A DNA stretch of 64,000 nucleotides. Origin: Channa striata. Its lineage: Eukaryota; Chordata; Actinopteri; Anabantiformes; Channidae. The DNA lies in the NCBI GenBank assembly GCA_033026295.1, contig CM065183.1, forward strand, positions 16,385,157-16,449,156. Reading direction: 5' to 3'. Shown here piece by piece: positions 25,233-36,294 of the stretch. The notes under the pieces are model-generated. The model was not told the origin of the DNA. It did not search any database and saw nothing but the letters and a program-made list of their open reading frames with translations. How positions within the stretch are numbered: position 1 is the first letter of the stretch; each line of letters opens with the position of its first letter. The position numbers and the translations under genes were made by a program.

Positions 25233-25601
25233 GTGAAAGTGAATGGGGCGGGGGAAGGAATACTTAAAGGAAAAAGAAAAGCAGTTTCAAGTAACTAAAT
25301 TGTCTATTAAAGATTGTAGTTATAAAAATAACACCATGGTTAGAGTTTACGTGTGAAATGTTACTTGGTCAACATTATAGAACTATCAGGGTCATGAATT
25401 TAAAAAACACAGTCAGGTTTCCTTTATCAAAATTCTGAAATATTGTTGTTGTAAGGTGTTTGTTACTTGAATGTAGAGACATTTCCTACTCCCAGATGTA
25501 ACAGACGTCTTGTTCTCATTTGTTTTTATATATGATTATCATAGACAAAAGTGGCTCGATATGTTAACATACTCATCTGATTTGTGTTGTGCTGTCTCTA
25601 G

Positions 25602-25631
25602 CCTCTCAGCAGCTATGGTACGACTTATGAC
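25602..25631 (+). other. possible 30-nt microexon of the unrecognised gene
   Basis: A 30-base segment between a very good acceptor (GTGCTGTCTCTAG) and a good donor (GTACGT). Its length is divisible by three, so it can be included or skipped without changing the frame of the surrounding candidate gene; if included it adds SLSAAMVRLM in the required phase. Confidence 0.25.
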
Positions 25632-25904
25632 GTACGTATTGTTAATTTTCCTGTGTGATAGAAATGGTTTTCTTTGTTTATATAAATAATACAATAACAC
25701 TTGTTCTAAATGGGTGGCTGTGTGGGTGGGCGGAGGGGCCTGTCACAGGTCTTGGCTATTGTCTGTGTGATCATTCTTAAGGCTGCTCTTTATCATGGTT
25801 TTCCAAACCCTGTTGCCGTGGCAGCAAGAGGATCTAACCAAAATATATCCTCATAAATCTCTGCTTTAAAGGGAACTGCCCCATGCATTCTCTCTGTTTC
25901 TCTC

Positions 25905-25908
<4 letters not shown>

Positions 25909-25948
<40 letters not shown>
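25909..25948. repeat. (TG)20 microsatellite
   Basis: Pure TG dinucleotide tract in the long intron region of the unrecognised gene candidate. Confidence 0.97.
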
Positions 25949-25949
<1 letters not shown>

Positions 25950-26605
25950 CTGCTTCACAGACCAACCCTGAAATATGATGTCTAGCCTTCATGACTTTTA
26001 ATTTGCTAGCAGATTCATTATTTATTGACGAAGGCACTAAGTGTAGTAAGTGAACGCGTTATGAGAGTTGTTTAGGGACAGGAAGAGTTTATGAAGCAGT
26101 ATTACGAGAGCCGGGTCAAACCGTGTCTCCTGCCTCTGGTCTCCGCTCTTCTTCCATGAAATCAGTTGCTCATGTCTGTGCCAGGCAACATAAAGCTGCT
26201 GAGTGCAGCACATTGTTTCTGTTAAACCAGGGCCAGGGCACTGTTCTTCAGAAATTATGAGGCAACATGAGAACCCTCATCGATGGCCGAGACCAGCAGG
26301 GTTTTCCAGAAAACACTTAGTGAGTGACTTTATGATAGTAGAGGTCACTTTATCTGTCGGTAACTTGGTGCCGTGAATCTTGTTTGATAGCAGCTTATCT
26401 TCAACAAACTGGAGGTTAAATCCATAATTCTGTAAACGTAAAGCCAGTTTCTTTGATTTCATCTTGTGCTGCCAATACTTCAACCTCTCCCCTTAGCTAT
26501 GTAACACAGCTATAATAATATGATTATCCTCCATTAGGAACTCTGCACTTTATTTATCTGTTGCTATGGTGATTCGTAGTATTTGAGCCCCATTGATGCT
26601 GCTGA

Positions 26606-26629
26606 TTTTTTTTTTTTTTTTTTTTTTTT
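26606..26629. repeat. poly-T tract (24 T)
   Basis: Uninterrupted T24 next to CGGCCC; no element boundaries are visible. Confidence 0.9.
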
Positions 26630-26905
26630 CCGGCCCACTTGTGAGCAGAGCAGATTCTGTTGAACCATCATCTGTTCTGAAACTGAAATGCTGCTCTTTC
26701 TTGCCACAGGGTTGGTCACAGAGGTCAGGATTTAGGTCCAGAGTTTGTTTACCCACTTTGTGGCGTTCACAACCACAGGCTCACTAACTCACAAAACCTC
26801 TCGCCACTCTTGAAAAAGGTGGAAGGTACACATTGATTGGAATGCTTCTCTCTGCCTCCTCTATTGTCGAGCTGCCAATTTGTCTACATCCAATGATAAA
26901 CATCC

Positions 26906-26908
<3 letters not shown>

Positions 26909-26938
<30 letters not shown>

Positions 26939-26944
26939 TGTGTG
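26909..26944. repeat. (TG)n microsatellite
   Basis: About 18 TG units with a single A interruption near the end. Confidence 0.95.
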
Positions 26945-28189
26945 TCTTCATTTGAACCAGAGGTCACTCAGAAACTTCTCCTCGGTCTGCAGTTATAAAC
27001 ATTGGACACCGCGTAGCTGTGTAGAACACAAACACACCCACGCATTCACAGGGTCAGTCTTTTGATGAGGTGTGTGTGCCAGCGTGGCTTTTTTTTCCCA
27101 CACTGCCGGACAAGCTCACGCATGGGAACGGGGCTGGAATTACAGAATGAACGTGATTCACACGCAAACCTACAATGAAGTTTATAAACACTTTGATAGC
27201 GTATCTGCTTCTTAACCATCAGGGATGTTCCTTAACATTTGTCGACTGGGACCATAAGTACAGTGTATATTGTGGCACAAGATATAATTTCTGACGGACT
27301 CGTGCTGGATCATTACAGACCTGATAGCAAGCTAAAAGACGTAAAAGGAATGAAAACTGAGCAGACTTTTCAATCCATTTCAATCACTTGTGTTAAAGTG
27401 TGAATATGTTTTATTATTAATAGTAAAAGTTTTGTTTTGCTTTTAAATTTGCAAGGAAATAGGTATGTGCTTTGCTGGAGGATAAGCTTCCCTAAATCCA
27501 GATGGCTGGTATCGTTTGGCGATTGTACTCCTCTGTAGAAGAAGGCGGCTTTCTTATCTTGGAACTCGTGGCCTTGTAAGTAACGGTCAGCTCGGCACAG
27601 TAGCTATTGTAAGTACTGTAGGTGGTGATGCAAATCTTTGCAGCTTATGTTTGAGCAGACAAATAATATTTATGAATTCCCTTTTAAGATTTTTGCTGGC
27701 ATTTCTGCCTTTTGTTAGATCTAGAAGAGAGCAAAGGAGAAGCATTGGAGTTAAAGTCTGTATGACAAACAGTAAACATCCTGTGGTTATTCAACCTGTG
27801 CCTTAAGCATCGGGCTATTAGATCGCTCCTACACATATTTTTAATTTTATTTTATTTATAATTTGAGCTCTTAATATCCAGAGAATTTCCCGTAATATTG
27901 CTGCTTCAACACACGGAGAACTCCAATGTCACAGGCCTGCAGTGCTAAGTTAAGATTGTATAAAAATGTTTATTGGAGGGATTTAGTGAAGAGCCAATTA
28001 AAATCTTACGACGGCTAAAACAGGACTCTGAGAAATGACAGCCGTAAGCCGAGAGGTGGTTACAGAATGCAGGAAGGTGAATGACTACGCCATCTTTAAA
28101 TAAACATGACATCCTGTTAACTATCTCCAACGACACATCGCTCTTCACCTTTTCTACTCTCAAATGTGAGGCTGACGTATCCACCCTCC

Positions 28190-29240
28190 TCCTCTCGAGT
28201 CGTCATACCTCCCGCTCCCTGGTTCCGATCCCCTCCGCTCCTCTTCGAGCTGTTGCACCTTCACTAATTCCAGCCATTACACAGATCATCAACACTTCAC
28301 TCTCAACAGGCACATTTCCTAGCTCTTTCAAGCAGGCCCAGATTACACCACTGTTAAAGAAGCCTTCTCTTGATCCCTCCCTACAGACCAGACTCTCTTT
28401 TCCCATTTCTGGCCAAGACCCTGGAATGAGCAGTCTTCAATCAACTCTCAGACTTTCTTTCACTGAACAGCCTCCTCAGTGTCAACCAGTCAGTCCTTCA
28501 AGAGTGGTCACTCCATCCACTTCTGACTCTTGTGGAATCCCGATGGGCTCCAAAAGCTTCAGGTAACTTTTCTGTCTTAATTCTACCAGACCTATCTGCA
28601 GCCTTTGACTCTCTAAATTAGGCATCTCTGGATCAGCTTCAGTCTGGCTTTGTTTTTTTTTTGAACCCTCAAGGTATCGTGGCAGGGACACGATTCTAAC
28701 TCATAACCTCTCCACCGGTGTACCGCAGGGCTCAGTCCTTGGTGCTCTTCTTTTTTCCATCTATTCTTCTCTGGAATCTATCATTCACTCTCATGGCTTT
28801 TCCTATCACTGCTATGCGGACGACACACAGCTGTTCCTGCCCTTTCCGCCGGATGACTCTACTGTCTCATCACACCCTCTGCCGGTCCTCTCTAACATCT
28901 CTGCTTGGATGAGAGAGAGACATCTTTAGCTTTACCTCTCCAAGACTGAAGTTCTTGTCTTCCTGCCAGACCTTGACACAACATCAGCATCAACATTGGA
29001 CCTGCACCGATTGCCCCCGCTAAGTCAGCCAGAAATCTTGGGGTCATCATCGATGACTAACTGAGCTTTACGAAACACATCACCTCAGTCTCTAGGTCAC
29101 GTAGATTTGTCCTCCACAACATCAGAAAGCTCAGACCCTACCTTTCGGAATACACGACCAAGTCATCGTGCAGGTGTTTGCAACCTCACATTCAATATTT
29201 AAAAAACCTCTGGAAACAGAACTCTTCCCCATCTTCCTTT
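28190..29240 (+). mobile_element. non-LTR retrotransposon (LINE) remnant, reverse transcriptase region
   Basis: Degenerate, 5'-truncated LINE copy in several shifted frames. Readable RT pieces in order: IPAITQIINTSLSTGTFPSS with FKQAQITPLLKK (about 28260-28365), an SVLILPDLSAAFDSLN-like block (about 28565-28615), STGVPQGSVLGALLFSIY (about 28711-28764), then the catalytic block FSYHCYADDTQLF with YADD at 28813-28824, and SNISAWMRE (about 28888-28914). The layout is that of fish L2/Rex-type LINE polymerases; the exact clade is uncertain. Stops and frameshifts make it non-functional. It sits in the intron region of the unrecognised gene candidate, on the same strand. The upstream endonuclease domain is absent. 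Confidence 0.85.
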
Positions 29241-30825
29241 GCACTTAAGAAAAAAACAAAACTAAAGTATTTTCTACTCTTTTTTTTTTTTCACATACAT
29301 CTTATGAAACAGAAACACTTCTTTGATAGCATTTTGCTTTGATTTCTCCTTGACATAGATTTTCGCTTGCCTTGTACCTCACTTGTCCATAGGTTCGGTT
29401 TCCCAGAATGACTGAACGTTGTTGAAGTATTGTATGGCCGCCGTAATTCATGACAGGAAAGGTCAGCGCTTTCTTGTCTGCAGTCAACTATAAAATAGAA
29501 GAGTGACAAGGCAGTGCCTTCAACAGTGAAGAATATCACTTTCTTTTAGATTGTTATTCCCCCATATAGGGCTTTCACTGTAGTTTATTCAGTTCTTACA
29601 CGGGGCCAACAATGTGCCCACTGTACTGAGCTGACATTGTACATCGGAGAAAGCGGTGGCATGGGGATGAAAGAGAGCACTGAGATGTGAAAACGGAATT
29701 GATGGGAAAGATTGAGTAATGTCAAGGGGCTTGAGATGTCTGCTGTGTGAGACCTAATTGAATTAACAGACATGTCACAACTGGAAATTTTAAGGGAGCT
29801 TGGCACATTTACTTTCTACCAGAGGAGATTGTTCAGTTTGCACATCAGAAAGGATCACGTTCCATTTTTTTGTTCATTTGCAATGGGATGCAGAGCTAAA
29901 TGGCACAAAAATAACTGCGCCTGTTTCATCCATGTTCGTCTTTGTTGACAGGGTCAATGCCAAAATCTCTATTAAATTCAGTGTGTTTTATTAAAGCTAC
30001 TTGTAGAACAATCCTTCAGGTACAGTTTTCATTCATGCAAATGAGAGTAAAACTGCAGTGAAAACGGTAATTTATTACATAGAGCACAAGCAGGAAGTTG
30101 TAGCCAGTGTGGCAGCCAGTGATTGTTTTGGGGCCTTCTTTTATAGATTACACTCAGACAGTTGGATCATGGGAAATATCTTTGCAACAAAAGAAGCGAT
30201 TCAAAGAAAAAAAAGATTTGCTCTTCCTCTGCTGGTGATGCCACCCACTGACAAAACAAAGTGGTTGTTTCTTATATTCAGGTTCCAGCAGTTATTGTAT
30301 AAACCACATGTTCTTTTATTCCTTTTTTGTTTTTCTCAACAGTTTAAAAAAGAAAAAGTGTCACTGAGGCATCATGTCCGAGTCGTTGGAAAACCATCCT
30401 GTCACAGAGAAATTGCTCTTTTTGCACAAATTGCACAATTCTACAGTTTCATGTTACAGGAATTTTTCAAAGGCGATGCTGGGCAACAAATCATCCCTTT
30501 TCCCTCCTGTTGTCTCTGTCTGTAATCTGTGTTGGATCACCACAACAATAGGGCCCAGACGTATGCGGATGACATTTAATAGGCTCGTACGTGATTTAAA
30601 GGTAAGAACGACGGTTAAATGTAAAGATAAATCAATAAAAAAAAGTTCCTTACTTTAAACTGATAGAAAAGTTGATAATAAATAAAGTTAATGCTTTACA
30701 AAATGCAGCAATTTGTTTTTAGAAACTCACTGAAACAGCTCTTTTTGGAATAACAATATTACAGTAAGTCATGAGCTGAAAGATTATGTAGAACATACTG
30801 CATGACTTTATTTATGGAAAAGGGG

Positions 30826-30829
<4 letters not shown>

Positions 30830-30856
<27 letters not shown>

Positions 30857-30987
30857 CACTTATCTCAGCATGCTCATTGTGTAAAACAAAACATGTTATT
30901 CTCTGCTGTGTGTTTGCTCATAAATGTGAGAGTGGGACAGAGGACACACACACACACACACACACCCACACACACACACACACACAC
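30830..30987. repeat. (TG)n and (CA)n tracts 90 bases apart, in opposite sense
   Basis: TG tract at 30830-30856 and CA tract at 30944-30987 (one CCC interruption). As complementary repeats they could pair into an imperfect stem. Confidence 0.9.
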
Positions 30988-32136
30988 AAAGGTTGTTGGT
31001 TCACTAATGGAGTCCACTGGTGGTCCTGCTGACTTTGGCCTCCCTCCTCCTCTCTGTTATTCCTCCCTCCATCCTTTTTACTTTGTTATCCATCTCTCGG
31101 CGCATCCTCTCTTCTTACTCGATGTCTGGCTGTCTGTTATACACGATCAAAGTCTGCACCCATTCTTGCAAACACACATTTCTATGACGCCATACTATAG
31201 TGTTGTATATATTCCCTGCTCATCCCAAAATACACACATATACTTGCATGCTAAAATATTTTTTGGAACTGTTTTTTTAGGCTGATTTGATGCATTATTC
31301 ATACCTCACCCATGAAGCAGTGAGACATTGACGGAGTATGTTCTGAGGTGCAGTGTGGGTTTGGCCCAGATCTCTATCTTGTTTTTAACCACCGTTGCCT
31401 TCACATGCTTTTTCATTCTTGTTCTTTTTTTTTTTTTTTTTACTGGGGAAGGCTGTAACACTTTTAGCATTTCATTCAGTTTCTCTGAGACATTTTGTCC
31501 TTGAAAGACAAAATCAAAATGAATACTAACCTCTCTCAGCTACCCACACACATAACATGAAAAGTATATGTACAGGTTATGCCTCAATAGACGTCAATGT
31601 TGCAACCCACCACCATAATAGGGGGCGGTTGCAACGGTCCACAGGGACCAGGTTATACAAGTAAGTCATTATTTGTGTGTGTTTGTGACTGTCTGATTTG
31701 TCTGTGTGTGTGTCAGAGGATAAAGGAGGTAATTAGTCAACATCAGACTCGCAGTTGTGTAAAGTGTAAATGTCCCGTCCATCAGTGCAGACTCACCTCA
31801 AATTTTTTGTTGTGACAAACCTTTTATAATAATCTTGAGATAAGGGACAGATGTCTCAATATCTTCCTAAAATCCTTTTTTTTTTTTTTCCCTAAATTGT
31901 TGCTTTTTGGTGAAAGAGACGTCACACCGGGCAGCTTTCTCTCTGGAAGGAGGAGCAGCTAACTGAGCATGTGCGGTATTAATGTCATTCCTGGTCGGAG
32001 TGATGCCCTCTGCTGCAGCTGCCCCATGCTGTCGCCCCCTCTCGTCTCCTCTGCTTTCTCACTTTATCCGCTCCGTAGTGGCGGTAGGATTAAACCAGCT
32101 CCTGGTTCACGCTTTAAAAACAAAACCTTTGGCATA

Positions 32137-32219
32137 ATCAAATCCTCACCATCTGTCCTACAATCTCTTCGAACTTTCCAAACTTGCCATCTCTTACAAT
32201 CACTGGTGCTCTGTGAGTC
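32137..32219 (+). repeat. diverged direct repeat, copy A
   Basis: About 83 bases sharing ATCAAAT, CACCATCTGT, CAAACTTGCCATCT and TGCTCT blocks with copy B at 32411-32495; roughly 75-80 percent identical by eye. Possibly two copies of an unlisted fish interspersed repeat or a local duplication. Confidence 0.65.
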
Positions 32220-32410
32220 CTAGAAAAACGTGAAAACCAGCTCTCTTTTGAAGAACATATTGCCGTGCTGAGTCAGGATTTGGATTCCGTGGAGAGGGTC
32301 ATTTGCAGGGATTTCATTTTTGCATTTTCATTTTTTTTTTTTTTGTAGTTACTGTAGCTCTGTGCTAAAACCAACCAACTGACTCCATGTATCTCAACAA
32401 ACCCTAGTTA

Positions 32411-32495
32411 ATCAAATATTCACCATCTGTTCCACAATCCCTTTAAACTTTTCAAACTTGCCATCTTTTACATTCCTGTTGCTCTCACTCAGTCA
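32411..32495 (+). repeat. diverged direct repeat, copy B
   Basis: Partner of the repeat at 32137-32219, same strand, offset about 274 bases. Confidence 0.65.
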
Positions 32496-32970
32496 CACCA
32501 GTAACAGCATATTGATTTTAAAGGACATAAATTCCCCCAAACCAAGTTCAACAGTTAGCACACACAGTTACGCAGTAGGGGGGGATGATAGACGCAGTAT
32601 TTGATGTATTACTCATATTTCTGGTGCAGCAATATTATTTAGAAGGAAACGAACGTCAAACATTGGAAATCACCCATATTGAAAAATAACAGTAATTTTA
32701 GAAATGGTATTATGCAAATAAACAATTTCCCTGATTAACTGGAGACCATGCACCACATGTGTTTTTGTACAGAGTGGTTTTACATAGAACTAAAAATGAT
32801 TGGCATTTTAACCCAGTTCTACTTCTCCCCACAGCTCAGAGCATTTTAATACCTTTTCCCCGACTGTTCATTGTGAGTTTTGTGGGGGGAGTTGTATTTC
32901 CTTCTTAATAAAATGAATGCTGCACTTCCTTCCCCTCTTTAAATAAACCAGCCATGTTCTAATCACACAG

Positions 32971-34810
32971 GGCAATCGCAGCGTTGCGGCAGACAGGTAT
33001 GTGCACATTCAGCACTCAGCCTGAGAACTCATGCGCACACATTTTTACGCAGGAAGTCCTTCTCGTTTTTGTATATACTGTAACACCAATCAAATACTCA
33101 GAAACTTTCAACAATAGCGTTTTTCACAACTATAGAAAAAAAGCGATCAAATATAAAAACACAAGCATGCACACACACACACACACACACAAAAAAAAAA
33201 AACTTACAGTAAGACTGTGCACTGTACATTAATTCCCTGGACTCTTAATCTAACCATCACCACAACCCATACATGTCTTATCCCAGGTCTCTGAGATCAT
33301 AAAGTGACTGTCGGCCTCAGCAGAAAATGCCAAACATTATGACAACCTGCTTTTTCCATGTACTGTGATCCCATAACTCGAGCCTGGGAAACATTGTACG
33401 GTTAGTGATGTGGTTTTGCTCTGGACATTACGTTTGAGGTTACAACTGGTGAAACCTGCAAAGAGTTGAATCCGAAATTAACGTGTGTGTGAATCCCAGG
33501 AGGCGTAAACCGTGCTAACAATTTAAACTTAATGCAATAAATTCTGCCGCGATCCTGATAAGCAGCCCTGAGTTCCAAGGCTTTGCTGCAGTGTAATAAT
33601 GCTCCTTTGTCTGACTTTTGTGTGTCAGAACCTCCTGTAGCACTCAGCAGTGCCGATAGCATCTGAGCTCGGCCGGCTTTGTCTTGAGCTTATTCTCTGT
33701 GTGACTCTATGTTTTAGTATGTCATTGCCATATGTATTTGAATGATTTAATGATATTTAAATTATTTATCCTCGAGTCTCTTTGTGTATCTTGGTCTGAG
33801 AGGGAGCATGTAAAAATTTTATCTCATATTTTTGGGTCTTAGTGTGCATTTTTTGGACTTTACTCCTCTGTGTGGGCTTCGGCGCGCATATGTGTGGGTT
33901 TATGTGCACAAGAGTGTGTGTGGTTATGTTGGCAAGGTGTGTGTTGTGCTAGCCTGGCCCCAGTGCTTTTACGATGTATATCAGGCAGCTGCATAGTTCA
34001 GCATCCAGAAGATCAGAAATAGCGCTATTATTCTAGCAAAATGGTAACCGTTAGATACAGTTTCACACGTGCACACCCACACTCCATCGTACACGCCCGA
34101 GGACTGTGCGTGCTCTCAGACGAACACACACAAACACACACTGCCAGTTTCTGCAGTTTCCACCTCACTCTCTCTTCTTTGATGCGTTGTTCAGTCCACT
34201 TTGACCTTTCAACTTTCAACAGGTCAGATAACATCTTCTAATCTACCTGCTGATTCCCCCCAAATTGCTAATTTTAGCAACAGTAATGAGTTTGAATTTG
34301 ACTTCATTGAGGTATTATACAACTATTTACCACAGATATTTCTCAGTTAGACTTTTGGGGGATTTCACTCGCCGGTATTTTGGCTTTAGAACCTGTCTCA
34401 TGCTGTGTCAAGGAGGAATGCGCATGCCTTATGAGCACACAGACAAAAATGTAATGTGTGTGTGTGTGGAGTGTGTTTCCAATGAAAAATGTCAATCAGA
34501 ACACGGCCTTCATTCCTACGAGGAAACAACAATTGACGCTGTACTTTTCTAATCCAAAAAACTGCAGCAATTGTCTGCACAGAGCATCGACACACACACA
34601 ACCACACACACACACACGCACTGAACCACGTGTTTCAATCAGTGTAAGGTGATCCTCGTCATCTGGTTTGAGTTTTGGATAGAGCCCCATTTCAAGACTC
34701 ATTTGGTCCAAGTTCACCCTGCGGTGTTTCTGTTCTTCCAGGGTCTGTATGATTCACTCAGGGACTGCTTGTCTAGCTGTATGTTACACACATACACACA
34801 TACACACATA

Positions 34811-34900
<90 letters not shown>

Positions 34901-36233
34901 GAGAGAAGAAGAGAAATATCCTGCCCACTCCAGTCACTTGACCCAAAGTCCCAGCATGTTAATAATTTCCTGCTGTATAATCCAATGAAATGGTTGAAAT
35001 TCAGTGACTTATTAGATTAGTCAGAGCAGTGTCCATGTTGGGGAGGCAACAGCAGACCTGGATCTGGACTCAATTCAATCCACTTCCATCATAAAGTCTC
35101 TCTCCCCTTATTTCTTTTCAATTTGCTGCCATCGGGGTTGCTTAACTCAACTTAATAGATGAGAATTCTGAGATTTTTTTTTATTTCTATGTGCTGCTCA
35201 GTGCTATTATAAAGGAATCTGTAGCACCACACAGTGAGGAAAAATACAAGTTAGTCGGCCGCATAGAAAGTCAGAAGCAACAGATAAAGTACAGTAGTGT
35301 GCAGCGAGAGCAGAACAAACAGTACAGGTATTTATGAGAAAAACAAAATGCATTTCCATACGCTTTACACAAGAACAAAAAAACACGCAGGACTCATCCG
35401 CTGTCTGCTCCGATGAAAAGAAGGAACCACAACCAGAAGGCTGGATGTCGAAATGTGTCATTTAAAGGCACAGTCGGTCATCAAGCTAAAAAAGAGCCAT
35501 AACTGACAGGTACAAAACAAAAATTCAGGAGCCCGTCAGGAAGAGGCTGTCACTCGATATCAGCGCCGGTCTTTTTCAGAGGAAATGGAAACCTACAGCG
35601 CTGATATACGTGTACATTCAATTCTGCGTCTCAAGCAGCTGCTGAGTTACCCTTCATAGCACAGGAGCCCAAAGTGGACTAACAGAGCAGAAGCAATGAC
35701 TTTGATATATTATATTTATATTTGATATACAGAGGCAGGAAATGCACACACCTGCCATTTTCTCTGCAGTAAATTCTCCACTTGTGCTTGTTTTTTCTCA
35801 CCTCATGTCCCCCTGACTCCAGTTCAGAACCTCCATGGCGTCATAAGTTCATGCACTTGTCTTCAGCCCTGAGATCGGCTTGGACACTCGTCCATTTTTA
35901 AGTCTGGCAGTTAAAGCACCATCAGGTCTTCTGGAACCTCAGTGAGCATTTCTCAGCTGTCCGTGTGTGTGTGCGTGTGTGAACAGTAACAGTGAAAGTT
36001 GGAAAGAAATGAAAGAAAACATGACGGATGATGACATGTAACCAGTGGAGGGAAATAAAGAAAATTGGGAAAGGGCTTCTCAAGTGGGTTGAAACAGACA
36101 TGGAGAAAATACGGGTCTGCAGTCTGGCTCTGTTCTTTGTAAGGAGACCCTCAGTTATTTGTTTGCGCTCCCTGCACCTGGCTGAGGGTGGATGTAGGCC
36201 TAAGAGGCAGATGTTAAATGAGTCCTTCTCTTT

Positions 36234-36294
<61 letters not shown>

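Larger units (their letters stand above)
25632..28189 (+). other. noncoding stretch before the LINE remnant
   Basis: Holds two TG microsatellites and a T24 run. Exon-like pieces at 26252-26314 and 27502-27575 (the latter with a GTAAGT donor) do not fit the phase of the neighbouring candidate exons, so they are not called. Confidence 0.4.
29241..32970 (+). other. noncoding stretch after the LINE remnant
   Basis: Contains TG and CA microsatellites (30830-30856, 30944-30987), T-runs and a diverged direct repeat pair (32137-32219 and 32411-32495). An open frame after a strong acceptor at 30340 and an exon-like piece at 31577-31661 were not supported by phase or family. Confidence 0.4.

Noticed and set aside
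27502..27575. Exon-like segment with acceptor and GTAAGT donor
   Set aside because: In the phase required by the upstream candidate exons it contains a stop; the other two frames do not join to any neighbour.
30340..30525. Open frame after a very strong acceptor (TTTTTCTCAACAG)
   Set aside because: AT-rich, no good donor in phase, and no family similarity; kept only as a possible cryptic acceptor.
31577..31661. Exon-like segment ending in GTAAGT
   Set aside because: The frame needed to join the candidate gene has a stop, and the His-rich reading looks like noise.
34749..35020. Thr/His-repeat ORFs in the CA microsatellites (here and at several other places)
   Set aside because: They are translations of dinucleotide repeats, not genes.
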